From NCBI RefSeq assembly GCF_018131105.1, contig NZ_JAFCJI010000001.1, positions 434,001-498,000 of the forward strand: a stretch of DNA of 64,000 bases, written 5' to 3'. The number at the start of each line of letters is the position of its first letter. The first letter of the stretch is position 1. Made by a program: the position numbers and the translations under genes. The DNA is from Bradyrhizobium manausense (GTDB lineage: Bacteria > Pseudomonadota > Alphaproteobacteria > Rhizobiales > Xanthobacteraceae). Below are positions 17,278 through 26,150 of this stretch, in pieces. Under the pieces are notes generated by a model. The model was not told where the DNA came from and ran no database searches. It worked only from the letters and a program-made list of their open reading frames with translations.

Positions 17278-18002
17278 GCATGATCGAATTCAAGCAGGCC
17301 ACGAAGCGGTTTGGCGGCCATCTCGTGCTGCATCCGCTCGACCTTGCCATCGGGAGTGGCGAGGTCGCGGTCGTGGTCGGTCCATCCGGCTCCGGCAAAT
17401 CGACCATGCTTCGCTGCATCAACGTGCTCGAAACCATCAGCGAGGGCGACCTTCGGGTGGACAATATCAGCGTGCGGGGACCTTCGCGCGATGTCAGGCG
17501 CATCCGGCTCGAAGCCGGCATGGTGTTCCAGCAGTTCAACCTGTTTCCGCATTTGACCGCGCTGGAGAACGTGATGTTTGGTCCCATCCGCGCGCGGGGG
17601 CGCTCGAAGGTCGAGGCCCGCGAGATCGCGGCAGCCTTGCTGGAGAAGGTCGGTCTTGCCGAGCGCATGAGCCACTATCCCTCGCAGCTTTCCGGCGGCC
17701 AGCAGCAGCGCGTGGCAATTGCGCGTGCACTCGCCGTCGAACCGAAACTGATGCTGTTCGACGAGCCGACTTCGGCGCTGGACCCCGAGCTGCGGCAGGA
17801 GGTCCTCAAGGTCATGCAGACGCTGGCCATGGAGGGGATGACCATGGTGGTCGTGACCCATGAGATGAGCTTTGCGCGGCGCGTCGGTTCGCGGCTGTTG
17901 TTTCTCGACAAGGGCCATCTCGTCCACGACGGCAATCCGGTCGACTTGCTGTCTGCGCCACCGAGCGAGCGGTTTCGCGACTTCCTGCAACATGTGAACT
18001 GA
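17274..18002 (+). CDS. Amino-acid ABC transporter ATP-binding protein
   Basis: A 242-residue ATPase with Walker A GPSGSGKST (about 38-46), Q-loop FQQFNLFPH, signature LSGGQQQR, Walker B LMLFDEPTSALDP and switch His in VTHEM. This is the polar amino-acid (GlnQ/HisP) subfamily. The start overlaps the permease stop by 4 bp, so the two are coupled. The NylB-like hydrolase begins 41 bp downstream, placing importer and hydrolase in one transcript. Confidence 0.95.
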   Translation: MSMIEFKQATKRFGGHLVLHPLDLAIGSGEVAVVVGPSGSGKSTMLRCINVLETISEGDLRVDNISVRGPSRDVRRIRLEAGMVFQQFNLFPHLTALENVMFGPIRARGRSKVEAREIAAALLEKVGLAERMSHYPSQLSGGQQQRVAIARALAVEPKLMLFDEPTSALDPELRQEVLKVMQTLAMEGMTMVVVTHEMSFARRVGSRLLFLDKGHLVHDGNPVDLLSAPPSERFRDFLQHVN

Positions 18003-18043
18003 CGGCGCGTGCCGGGCATTTGAACTTCGGAGCTTTGTGATTG

Positions 18044-19228
18044 ATGTCATCAGCGTTTGAGGCGAACTACGGCTTTCGCCGCAGCGACGTCCGTCTTGGC
18101 AATTGGCGCGATGCGCCCTGGAATGTCTGGGCCTTCCGCCATGTCTCCGAACTCATCCCGACCGCGCGGATTGCGGCTTCGGCGGGATTGGTCGAAGAGG
18201 CGCTTGTAAACGCCGAAGGCCTGACCCGCGAGACCCTCTTCATCGATGGGGTGAAGACCATCATGGCCGACATTCTGGCGAAGACCTCGACCGATGCGAT
18301 GGTCGTCATGAAGTCCGGCCGTATCGTTGCGGACTTTCATGCCGCGAATTTCGATCTGGAGACGCGGCACATCCTGTTCTCCGCCAGCAAATCGGTGACC
18401 GCAATTATGGCGGGCATCCTGCAGGGCGACGGCGCGATCGATGTCGAGCAGGTCGTGGCGCACTACGTGCCGGAGCTGGAATCGTCCGCTTATGCGGATG
18501 CGCGGATCCGCGACCTTTTCGACATGCAGATCAGCCTGGATTTCGAGGAAACATACCTCGACCCCCGGGGTGATTTCGCTCGCTATCGACGCGCAGGTCT
18601 GCTCGAGCCATCTGTCGCGGGCGACACGCCGGATACGCTGTTGGCATTCCTGTCCTCGCTGAGGAGGGGCGCCAACGAGCACGGTAACGGCCCGTTCCGC
18701 TACGCATCGCCGAATTCTGACGTGCTCGGCCTGGTCATTGAGCGAGCCTCGGGCCAGCGGTTCGCGGACTTCGTCACCACCAGGCTCTGGCAGCCCCTTG
18801 GCGCGAAGCGCGATGCCTATGTCACGGTCGATGCGGCAGGGTCGGCGCGAACCGGCGGAGGCATCTGCATGACGCCGCGCGATCTCGCCCGCGTCGGCGA
18901 GATGATGCGGCTGGGCGGCATTGCCAACGGGCGGCGCATTCTCTCACAGGATTGGGTTGCCGACACCGTCAACAACGGTTCGGCCGAAGCATGGGCACAG
19001 AGCAAATCCGTGGAGTGGCTGCCGAACGGCCGCTACCGCAGCAAATGGTATCAGACCGGCGAAGCAAGCAAGGCCTTCTTCGCCCTGGGCATCCACGGCC
19101 AATGGCTGTACGTCGATCCCACTGCCGAGATGGTTATCGCAAAATTCTCCTCGCAACCGGTGCCCGTCAGCAACGACATGAAGCGGCTCAATCTCGCGCT
19201 GTTCGATGCGCTGGCAAGCATAGTCTGA
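18044..19228 (+). CDS. Serine hydrolase resembling 6-aminohexanoate-dimer hydrolase (NylB-like, beta-lactamase fold)
   Basis: A 394-residue penicillin-recognising-fold hydrolase. The nucleophile motif is S113-A-S-K116, and Y220 in YASPN is the third catalytic residue. Segments such as WNVWAFRHVSE, DMQISLDFEE and FALGIHGQWL closely follow my memory of NylB, the nylon-oligomer amidase, far more than class C beta-lactamases. Y171 matches NylB Tyr170; at the position of NylB Asp181 I align Arg182, so nylon-dimer activity is not implied. No signal peptide, consistent with acting on a compound imported by the preceding ABC system. It ends 6 bp from a convergent gene. Confidence 0.85.
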   Translation: MSSAFEANYGFRRSDVRLGNWRDAPWNVWAFRHVSELIPTARIAASAGLVEEALVNAEGLTRETLFIDGVKTIMADILAKTSTDAMVVMKSGRIVADFHAANFDLETRHILFSASKSVTAIMAGILQGDGAIDVEQVVAHYVPELESSAYADARIRDLFDMQISLDFEETYLDPRGDFARYRRAGLLEPSVAGDTPDTLLAFLSSLRRGANEHGNGPFRYASPNSDVLGLVIERASGQRFADFVTTRLWQPLGAKRDAYVTVDAAGSARTGGGICMTPRDLARVGEMMRLGGIANGRRILSQDWVADTVNNGSAEAWAQSKSVEWLPNGRYRSKWYQTGEASKAFFALGIHGQWLYVDPTAEMVIAKFSSQPVPVSNDMKRLNLALFDALASIV

Positions 19229-19234
19229 AGGTTT

Positions 19235-19498
19235 TTACTTCAGCGTCGAAAGGAAGGCGCGTGACTCCTTCAGCAGGGCACGAATCTGCTTTCGCTCGGC
19301 GATGCCTTCCTGCGAGAACAGGCCGTGCTTGCACGCATTCCGGTTTCCGCGTGGTGCCCCCGTTCGCCGGGCCCCGCCGTGCATACGGCAGCGGCGCTTG
19401 CCGCGCACGGAAGGTGCCTGGCAGGGAGCGCCGCCGCGTGTCGTGGCGCCGCAGCGCGGGCTTGCCTGCATCGAGCCGGTGTTGCGGGTGTGGCTCAT
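19235..19498 (-). CDS. HGG-motif small protein with CCCH zinc-finger-like pattern, function unknown
   Basis: An 87-residue basic protein. Cys16, Cys26, Cys37 and His40 form a C-x9-C-x10-C-x2-H pattern ending in RCRMHGG, followed by GAPRGNRNACKHG, a motif recurrent in alphaproteobacterial and phage-associated small proteins. The tail is helical (AERKQIRALLKESRAF). The pattern suggests metal binding and possibly nucleic-acid binding, which is inference. Its ATG overlaps the stop of the upstream gene by 4 bp (ATGA), so the two are translated together. The long in-frame extension to 20119 is antisense-like to the partner gene and is rejected. Confidence 0.72.
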   Translation of the reverse strand: MSHTRNTGSMQASPRCGATTRGGAPCQAPSVRGKRRCRMHGGARRTGAPRGNRNACKHGLFSQEGIAERKQIRALLKESRAFLSTLK

Positions 19499-20091
19499 GC
19501 GGGGATGGCATCTGCCAGACCCGGCTGCGTAGCTATCAAGTTTGCGTGCTGCGTGAAATGGCCGACCACGGCCTTGCCGCCATCCTGGACCGACAAATTC
19601 TGCACCGTGATCGCACACGCGCCATTGCTGCGATGACGATTCAGGGCCTCCATCTGGGCGGCGAAGGTGCGCGACAGTCGCGTCACTGCGCGGGTCAGGC
19701 TCTCCTGCTGCGGCACGTCGTCGGTGCAGGCGAGGCGGCAGGCGCAGCGCATCGAGGCGACGTGGATGCTCACCATCTGCGCCGCCAGCATGGCCTCGAG
19801 CGAGTCCTTCGGGGCGATGCTCTTCAGCATCGAGACCATGAAGGACAGATTGCCTTGCTCGGGCTTGCACGCGACAGCGCTCGCCTTCACCAACTGGCTC
19901 AACAGGCCGTGCAGCGCGTCGCTGTCGGCGGCGCCGAGCGCGTCGGCCAGCAGCTTTTCGCCGGCGTGAGGATCCGGATGGTCGATCACGATGCGCCGGC
20001 GGCGGAGTTTGACCTTTGGGCTTGCGATGATCGCGGCACGATCGTTGACCGCGATGGGTAGCGTTTCGCTGGGCGCCAGGGATGTCGTCAT
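19495..20091 (-). CDS. Hypothetical protein, coupled partner of the HGG-motif gene
   Basis: A 198-residue soluble protein I cannot assign. The first 40 residues are basic (KVKLRRRR), the middle is helical with PHAGEKLLADALG and a Cys-rich patch MRCACRLACTDD, then a long helix TRAVTRLSRTFAAQMEALNRHR and a terminal beta segment ITVQNLSVQDGGKAVVGHF. I recall similar proteins with this terminal pattern repeated in rhizobial genomes, always next to an HGG-motif gene. The start at 20091 is preferred to 20217 because the extension is Arg/His-rich and unlike the rest. Confidence 0.65.
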   Translation of the reverse strand: MTTSLAPSETLPIAVNDRAAIIASPKVKLRRRRIVIDHPDPHAGEKLLADALGAADSDALHGLLSQLVKASAVACKPEQGNLSFMVSMLKSIAPKDSLEAMLAAQMVSIHVASMRCACRLACTDDVPQQESLTRAVTRLSRTFAAQMEALNRHRSNGACAITVQNLSVQDGGKAVVGHFTQHANLIATQPGLADAIPA

Positions 20092-20429
20092 GCGTTGTGT
20101 CCTTGGCCGACGCAGGCACGAGGGCTCGCGGCGAGCGAAGCGATCATGCGCTGCCGTGCGGCGGTTGAGATTTTTCAGATGTCGATGAGACGTTTTCGCG
20201 TGGCCAGGTCGGAGCACCGTGATCGGGCGCGGGCACAGGCTGAAAATGCGATAATGCCATCATGCGCCTGTTTTGCCCGACGCGTCAAACGAAATTTCCG
20301 GAATTCCGCAGTCGCGTCGTGCAAGCCCCGGTTCTGACAGGGCCGGTTACGGTGCATGGGGTTGTTTTGGCGTTTTTTGTCTGCAGCTGCGGCGGTCGCG
20401 ACCGCAAGCATCAAGGCGGAGCGGGGAGG
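20092..20429. other. Gene-free stretch containing a dispersed repeat
   Basis: This 338-bp region between two minus-strand genes has no convincing coding sequence. It contains repeat copy A (20271-20379) and, near 20092-20217, a GC-rich stretch likely to hold the promoter of the coupled hypothetical pair. Short in-frame runs here lack ribosome-binding sites. Confidence 0.6.
20271..20379 (+). repeat. Dispersed intergenic repeat, copy A
   Basis: The left end TTTTGCCCGACGCGTCAA (20271-20288) and the right end TACGGTGCATGGGGTTGTTTT (20348-20368) recur, inverted, at 57129-57242. The right-end 21-mer is identical and the left end differs at one base; the central 60 or so bases diverge. I recall this type of element as common between Bradyrhizobium genes. 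Function unknown; transcript processing or a degenerate miniature element are possible. Confidence 0.7.
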
Positions 20430-21386
20430 CTAGCCTGAAGAGCGTTCGCGCGCCGCCACGCGGATGACGTGGACCTTCGCCCCCTTGGCGCGGGCCGCGA
20501 TCATGTTGCGCGCCTTGCCATGGGCTGCGCCGTTCTTGCGGAGCAGGGACACGAAGTGCTTGCGGGCGCGATTTGCGGCGAGCCGTGCCGCCAATTGCTC
20601 GGCCTTGCGGATGATGGTGGTGGTCGACGGCGTGAGGTTCACGGGGACCCAGGCGACGTCCTTGCTCTTGGACAGACTGCCGACGCCTTCGCACGGCGCC
20701 TCGCGCGGCAGGTCGATCCGGATCGCCAGCGCGTCCGAACGCTCGGTCCAGTCTTCGGCCTTGGTGCCGGTGATGATGCGGACATAGTCGCGCGTCTCGC
20801 GCGGCAGCTCGCTCTCCCTGGCGAGCCATTTCTGGATACGGCCGGGGCCCGCGTTGTAGGCGGCAGCCGCGAGGCCGAGATTGCCGAAATCGTCGCGGAG
20901 CTTGCGCAGGAACTTTGCCGATGCCGGCAGCGCCTTCATGGGGTCGAAGGGATCATCGAGCCCGACTTCGGCGGCGGTCTCCGGCATGAACTGCGCAACG
21001 CCCTGGGCGCCGGCCTGGCTGACCTCGTTGGACTTGAAGCGGCTCTCCTGCCAGAGCAGGCGCGCGAAGAACGGCACGGGAATGCCGCTCTCCTCGGCCG
21101 CTTCCTTCAGCGCGCGGCAGAATTGTTCGGTCGGCGACGGCGTAGCCTGCACGGCCGTTTCAACCGCCGGCGTCGGTTCGATCGTCTGCTCGTAGGACGC
21201 GCGGGCGTTGGCGAGCTCGATGGCCTGCACGCTTGCAAGGAAGATCTCGACGAGGGGAACCAGCGAGGGCGCGCGATCGGCCTTGACTGCTGCATTGTCG
21301 AAGCTGGCGGCTTGCCAGGTCGGCGGCGTGCTGACGTCGCACATCAGAATCAGGAACGCAGCGCAAGCCGCGACGACAAATCGCAT
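20430..21386 (-). CDS. Lytic transglycosylase (SLT domain), exported
   Basis: A 318-residue murein-cleaving enzyme. A signal peptide covers about residues 1-22, a low-complexity Pro/Ala/Thr region reaches residue 90, and the SLT domain occupies about 90-215. The catalytic Glu is E114 in LLWQESRF, followed by the family motifs GAQGVAQFMP and AAAYNAGPGRIQKWL. The carboxyl tail (220-318) is basic and specific to this protein, perhaps binding peptidoglycan or nucleic acid. GAGGA lies before the ATG. It stands alone, so it probably serves wall turnover or secretion-system assembly. Confidence 0.92.
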   Translation of the reverse strand: MRFVVAACAAFLILMCDVSTPPTWQAASFDNAAVKADRAPSLVPLVEIFLASVQAIELANARASYEQTIEPTPAVETAVQATPSPTEQFCRALKEAAEESGIPVPFFARLLWQESRFKSNEVSQAGAQGVAQFMPETAAEVGLDDPFDPMKALPASAKFLRKLRDDFGNLGLAAAAYNAGPGRIQKWLARESELPRETRDYVRIITGTKAEDWTERSDALAIRIDLPREAPCEGVGSLSKSKDVAWVPVNLTPSTTTIIRKAEQLAARLAANRARKHFVSLLRKNGAAHGKARNMIAARAKGAKVHVIRVAARERSSG

Positions 21387-21613
21387 CTCGGAAAGAGTCC
21401 TCGAACTGTGGGGAACGACCAGCGGCGCGCCGGTGACAAGGACTTCTTAACCGTAATTGCGGCGAAGCTGCGATTCAGCGATATGGCCGGTGTTAGTACG
21501 GTGTTCCCGCCGGAGGAATGCAGCGTTGCTCCCGCGGTTCTACGGGAACCGCAGGGAAACTCGGTGCTGAAAGAGATATTCAGGCCTGTGGCCGTTACGC
21601 CTTGGGAAAATCA

Positions 21614-22468
21614 TCAGGCAATGAAGGCGAGCAGGGTGCCGTTGGCCTTGGCCGGGGGCACCACGATCGCGGCTCCGCTGCGGACGGCCACTGAACCCAG
21701 CGCCTTCTCGGTCGCCGCGAGATCGCCGCTGACGAGCACCAGCGCCGCGCCGCCGCGCTCGGAGAGGCCCGCGAGCGGCACACCGGGATAACGTTTGCCG
21801 AGCTGGTCCAGCGTCAGATAGACGAAGTCGGCTCGGTCGCCGCCTGAAGGCACACTCGCCGCGCCATCGGCCTCAGTCTTCGCTTCGCGATCGATCAGGC
21901 GAGCGAGATGCGCGGCTTCCTTCGCGGGCTCCGGTGTTGCGATCAACACCTGGCTGATCCGCCTGGCCGCATTGGCGTGCGTCATCAGTTCGGGGATCCA
22001 CACGGTCTCGCGGGTCTTGTGCTGGCAGGCGAAGATGCGCACGCCGCCGGGTGCTTCCGCGGTCGGCCACATGAAGGTGCGGAATTTGGCGGCCGACACC
22101 GTGCCATCGGGCAGCGTGACCGGCCGCTCGAAATCGGTCGGGCCGATCGGCGTGAGGCCGCGCGCGCGGATTTCTTCGGCGCCGGCGGCGGAGTCGATTG
22201 CGGTGAAGGCAATGCGCTCGATGCCTTCGCCGCGATTGTCGAGGAAGGCGCGCGCCGGCGCATTGTGCTCGGTCGCGGCGAGTACGCCAAGCAGCTCCAT
22301 GTAATCAGGGTCGAACATGATGGTGTAGTTGCCGGTGCCCATATGCGCGCTGTGGGTGCCGCGCGGCGAGAGGGTGAAGCCGAGCTGCCGGTAGTTTTCG
22401 GCGGCGCTGTCGAGGTCTTTCACCATGACCACGGCGTGGTCGATACCGATGACGTTCTTGAGGGCCAC
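21614..22468 (-). CDS. VOC (glyoxalase-like) family protein
   Basis: A 284-residue protein of the vicinal-oxygen-chelate fold, of the glyoxalase-like type often annotated as ring-cleavage or dioxygenase-related. The first module starts IDHAVVMVKDLDSAAENYRQLGF and carries a His and the acidic pair expected for metal binding (MFDPDYMELLG). A second, weaker module follows. Start is GTG at 22468 with GGGGAA upstream. No pathway neighbours, so substrate unknown. The 21387-21613 gap contains a GCGGTTC/GAACCGC hairpin at 21534-21552 but no gene. Confidence 0.8.
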   Translation of the reverse strand: MALKNVIGIDHAVVMVKDLDSAAENYRQLGFTLSPRGTHSAHMGTGNYTIMFDPDYMELLGVLAATEHNAPARAFLDNRGEGIERIAFTAIDSAAGAEEIRARGLTPIGPTDFERPVTLPDGTVSAAKFRTFMWPTAEAPGGVRIFACQHKTRETVWIPELMTHANAARRISQVLIATPEPAKEAAHLARLIDREAKTEADGAASVPSGGDRADFVYLTLDQLGKRYPGVPLAGLSERGGAALVLVSGDLAATEKALGSVAVRSGAAIVVPPAKANGTLLAFIA

Positions 22469-22614
22469 TGTGATTTCCCCGAATGCAAAATGACTTTGGA
22501 CGGCTTGAGCAGCCGCTATCCCTGTCTACGCCGGATGGGCGATCAAGTCATTTTCAAATCGGCGGGTGATCAGGAATTTCATTCCGCGAAATGCGGCTGC
22601 GACGCGTGATGGCG

Positions 22615-23808
22615 TCAGCGATCCTGCCCGCTGATATAGGCGGCGAGGACGGCGCGTTCCTCGCTGGTCATCTCGGTGATGTTGCCCGGCGGCATCGCGT
22701 TGGACCACGCAGCCACGCGGCCGATCAGGCGGATGTTGCGGTGGATGTGCTCGGGAGCATCCAGCAAGATGCCCTTCGGCGCGGTCACGATGCCGGCCCA
22801 GACCGGCTCGGCCGCGTGGCACATGCTGCAGCGGGACGTCACGATCTCCTCGACATTGGCAAGCGTCGGCTGCGCCGAGAGCGCGCCAGTCTTGACCTCA
22901 CGCGGGCCGGCTGCAGAGAGAAAGAGGATCGCGATAGCGCCCGCTGCCGCGACGCCCCACACCCACCATGGCGATTTGCGCCCGGCGTGGCCCTCGTTGA
23001 AGAAGTGGCGGATCACCGGCCCCAGCGCCAGCACGATCGCCACGATGATCCAGTTGAAGCGTGTCGCGTAGAGCAGGGGATAGTGGTTGCTGATCATCAG
23101 CACGACGACCGGCAGCGTCAGATAATTGTTGTGAACCGAGCGTTCCTTGCTGGCCTTGCCGAGCTTTGGATCTGGCGCCTCGCCCGCGATCAGGCTGGCC
23201 ACGATCTTCTTCTGGTTCGGGATGATCAGGGTAAAGACATTGGCGACCATGATAGTGCCGATGATCGCCGCGATCTGGTTGAAGGCGCCGCGCCCGCTCA
23301 AGACGTGGGTGAAAGCGTAGGTCAGCGCGACCAGGAACAAATAGCCGCCGACGGCAAAGGGCAGCTCGCGCTGCGCCAGCCCGGTGCGGCAGGCGGTCTC
23401 ATAGAGCAGCCACGCCAGCGCGAGACTCAAGAGGCTGAACAGCCCAGCCTGGACCGGTGTCAGATCAAGGATCGATTTGTCGATGAGGAACAGATCGGCG
23501 TCGAGATAGTACACCACCACCATCAGCGCGAAGCCCGACAGCCACGTGGTGTAGGCCTCCCATTTGAACCAGGTGAGCTCGTCCGGCATCTGGCTTGGCG
23601 CCACCAGATATTTCATGATCCGATAGAAGCCGCCGCCATGAACCTGCCAGGCCTCGCCCTGTACGCCACCAGGTAGATCGCTCTTGGGTTTAAGGCTCAG
23701 GTCGAGGGCGATGAAATAGAACGAGCTGCCGATCCAGGCGATCGCGGCCACCACGTGCAGCCAGCGCAGCAGCACGCTCGCCCATTCCGATACGATGGAT
23801 CCCCACAT
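22615..23808 (-). CDS. puuD: Urate hydroxylase PuuD (membrane urate oxidase with cytochrome c domain)
   Basis: A 397-residue inner-membrane protein. The amino-terminal 290 residues hold about eight hydrophobic helices of the PuuD urate-oxidase domain (WLHVVAAIAWIGSSFYFIALD, LLYATRFNWIIVAI), and the carboxyl third is a periplasmic cytochrome c domain with heme site CSMCH. PuuD hydroxylates urate to 5-hydroxyisourate and passes electrons to the respiratory chain. Length and two-part architecture match the family. I start at the ATG at 23808; a longer in-frame reading to 24027 runs into the divergent dehydrogenase. It is transcribed away from that gene, and no other purine-catabolic gene lies in the window. 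Confidence 0.9.
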   Translation of the reverse strand: MWGSIVSEWASVLLRWLHVVAAIAWIGSSFYFIALDLSLKPKSDLPGGVQGEAWQVHGGGFYRIMKYLVAPSQMPDELTWFKWEAYTTWLSGFALMVVVYYLDADLFLIDKSILDLTPVQAGLFSLLSLALAWLLYETACRTGLAQRELPFAVGGYLFLVALTYAFTHVLSGRGAFNQIAAIIGTIMVANVFTLIIPNQKKIVASLIAGEAPDPKLGKASKERSVHNNYLTLPVVVLMISNHYPLLYATRFNWIIVAIVLALGPVIRHFFNEGHAGRKSPWWVWGVAAAGAIAILFLSAAGPREVKTGALSAQPTLANVEEIVTSRCSMCHAAEPVWAGIVTAPKGILLDAPEHIHRNIRLIGRVAAWSNAMPPGNITEMTSEERAVLAAYISGQDR

Positions 23809-23990
23809 GATCACCCCATCAGTCGCGATGCCGATGCCGCAGCTTTGATGACCGCCACCGGCGGCCCTGCCCTTACAATGTGTCGCACCGATCCGCGCCG
23901 TTTTCCAGTACGATGGGTCACGCCATCTGCATATCGTGCGGGCATGAGCTGACGTGGTTTTTGGCAGACGAAGTCCGGGAGGAAGCTGAC

Positions 23991-25319
23991 GTGATATCTC
24001 GTATTTCGCACTTGATGCTGCCCGCATGGCTGTTGTTGGCCTGCGCCGGCGTACAAGCCGAGCCCGTGCTGCAAGGCAAGGACGCCTATGGCAACTGGCA
24101 GGCCGACAAGCCCGGCACTGTCAGGCTGATCCGCCCGCAGGATCTGGCCAGGCCCGGCGCCACGCCGTCGGTCTCCAATCCCACGCGCGTGACGGCACGC
24201 GGCAGCGCTACGCCGCAAGTACCTGACGGATTCAAGATCGAGCTTTTGGCCGATGGCCTGTCCGATGCGCGGGTGCTGCGCGTTGCGCCGAACGGCGACG
24301 TCTTCGTTGCCGAGACCGGGCCGGGACGCATTCGCGTGCTGCGTCTCGGGGAGGGCGGCGCCAAGGTTGCGACCAACGAGGTCTTTGCCAGCGGGCTCAC
24401 TCGTCCTTTTGGAATCGCCTTCTTCCCGAACGGCGACAATCCGCAATGGGTCTATGTCGCCAATGCCGGCAACGTCGTCCGCTTTCCCTATCACGCCGGT
24501 GACCTGAAGGCGTCCGGCAAGGCCGACGTGGTGGTGGCGAACCTTGCACAGGGATCTGGCCATTCCACCCGCGACATCGTGTTCACGCCCGACGGGAAGA
24601 GGATGCTGGTGTCCGTCGGCTCCGCCAGTAATGTCGCCGAAGGCATGGGGAGCCCGCCCGGCGGGCTCGAGGCCTGGTCGCGCACGCAGGCGCTCGGCGC
24701 GCCCTGGGGCTATGAGGCCGAGCGAGCGGCGGTGCTCTCCTTCACTCCCGAAGGCAAGGATCGCAAGCTCTATGCAACCGGTATCCGCAACTGCGTCGGC
24801 CTCGCGATCCAGCCGCAGACCGGTTTGCCCTGGTGTTCGACCAACGAGCGCGACGGCCTCGGCGACGATCTCGTGCCCGACTACGTTACCAGCGTGAAGG
24901 AGGGCGCCTTCTATGGTTGGCCGTGGTTCTACATCGGCAACAACGAAGACCCGCGCCACGTCGGCGCGCGGCCGGATCTCAAGGACAAGGTGACGGTGCC
25001 CGACGTGCTGGTGCAGCCGCATTCGGCTTCGCTCGGCCTGACCTTTTATCAGGGCACGCAGTTTCCGTCTGAGTACCAGGGTGACGCCTTTGCCGCCGAG
25101 CATGGTTCCTGGAACCGCTCGAAGCGCACCGGCTACAAGGTGATCCGTATCAAGATGAAGGAAGGCAAGCCGACTGGAGAGTACGAGGATTTTGTGACGG
25201 GCTTCGTCGTGAACGACTCGCAGGTGTGGGGACGGCCGGTCGGAATTGCGGTCGCAAAGGATGGCGCGCTGCTGGTCTCGGAAGATACCGGCGGCACGAT
25301 CTGGCGGGTGACGCATTGA
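23991..25319 (+). CDS. PQQ-type sorbosone/sugar dehydrogenase, lipoprotein
   Basis: A 442-residue beta-propeller protein of the soluble-glucose/sorbosone-dehydrogenase family. The GTG at 23991 is the start because GGGAGGA precedes it by 7 bases; this exposes a short hydrophobic leader ending LLAC (Cys18), a lipobox, so the protein is likely anchored in the periplasm. Propeller motifs include RVAPNGDVFVAE, RPFGIAFFP, HSTRDIVFTPDG, GIRNCVGLAIQP and AAEHGSWNRSKRTGYKV, where the last His/Arg set binds PQQ in relatives. It oxidises sugars or aldoses to lactones. Divergent from puuD; 29 bp before a convergent SDR. Confidence 0.85.
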   Translation: MISRISHLMLPAWLLLACAGVQAEPVLQGKDAYGNWQADKPGTVRLIRPQDLARPGATPSVSNPTRVTARGSATPQVPDGFKIELLADGLSDARVLRVAPNGDVFVAETGPGRIRVLRLGEGGAKVATNEVFASGLTRPFGIAFFPNGDNPQWVYVANAGNVVRFPYHAGDLKASGKADVVVANLAQGSGHSTRDIVFTPDGKRMLVSVGSASNVAEGMGSPPGGLEAWSRTQALGAPWGYEAERAAVLSFTPEGKDRKLYATGIRNCVGLAIQPQTGLPWCSTNERDGLGDDLVPDYVTSVKEGAFYGWPWFYIGNNEDPRHVGARPDLKDKVTVPDVLVQPHSASLGLTFYQGTQFPSEYQGDAFAAEHGSWNRSKRTGYKVIRIKMKEGKPTGEYEDFVTGFVVNDSQVWGRPVGIAVAKDGALLVSEDTGGTIWRVTH

Positions 25320-25348
25320 TTTACGAGCGAACGAGGAGAGGGAAAGAC

Positions 25349-26149
25349 CTACCCCCGCCGTACGCTCGCCCCGCCATCCACCGGCAGTGTCACGCCCGTG
25401 ATGAAACTCGCTTCATCCGACGCGAGGAATAGCGCGGCATTCGCGACGTCCCACGCCGTGCCCATCTTCTTGCGCAGCGGTACCTTGCTGTCGCGCTCGG
25501 CTTCGACTTCGGCGCGGGTCTTGGACCATTCGCGGGCGCGGGTATCAACGGCCATCGGCGTGTTCATCAGGCCAGGCAGGATGACGTTCGCGCGGATGCC
25601 GTACTCGGCATTCTGATAGGCGAGCTGTTCGGTGAACGCGATCATCGCCGACTTCGTCGCCTTGTAGGCGACGTAGGGATAGGTGGTGATTGCGGCCATG
25701 GAGGAGATGTTGATGATGGCGCCGCTCTTCTGCGCGCGCATGATCGGAATGACTTCCTTCGCTGCGAGAATGCAGCTCTTGAGGTTGATGGCGACGACGC
25801 GGTCGAACGCCTCTTCGGTGATTTGAAGCAGCTCGGCATCGCCGCCGGACAGGCTGACGCCGACATTGTTGTGCAGCACGTCGATGCGGCCCCAGCGCGA
25901 TTTGGCATCCGCCACCATCGCCTTGATATCGGCCGACTTGGTCACGTCGGCCTTGAAGGCTGCAGCGGTACCGCGATTCGCAGCAATAATGTCGACGGTC
26001 TCCTGCGCGGACTCCAGATGATGATCCACGCACAGCACCTTCGCTCCTTCGCGCGCGAAGGTCAGCGCGGTGGCGCGGCCGTTGCCCATGCCTTCGCCGG
26101 GGCTCTGGCCGGCGCCGACGACGATCGCAACCTTGTCCTTCATGCGCAT
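25349..26149 (-). CDS. SDR-family NAD(P)-dependent oxidoreductase (operon with CMD protein)
   Basis: A 266-residue SDR. The nucleotide motif is the longer GAGQSPGEGMGNGRA form seen in a subgroup of Bradyrhizobium SDRs; NNVG, ISSMAA and YKATK (Tyr and Lys four apart) complete the active site, and GVTLPVDGG is near the end. The ATG at 26149 has GGGAG about 9 bases upstream; an ATG two codons later is possible. It begins 1 bp after the carboxymuconolactone-decarboxylase-type gene. Likely a dehydrogenase of an alicyclic or aromatic-derived alcohol; inference from context only. Confidence 0.88.
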   Translation of the reverse strand: MRMKDKVAIVVGAGQSPGEGMGNGRATALTFAREGAKVLCVDHHLESAQETVDIIAANRGTAAAFKADVTKSADIKAMVADAKSRWGRIDVLHNNVGVSLSGGDAELLQITEEAFDRVVAINLKSCILAAKEVIPIMRAQKSGAIINISSMAAITTYPYVAYKATKSAMIAFTEQLAYQNAEYGIRANVILPGLMNTPMAVDTRAREWSKTRAEVEAERDSKVPLRKKMGTAWDVANAALFLASDEASFITGVTLPVDGGASVRRG

Positions 26150-26150
26150 G

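Noticed and set aside
18044..19228. Beta-lactamase resistance gene
   Set aside because: The SxxK fold is shared, but sequence segments match NylB-type amidases and there is no signal peptide.
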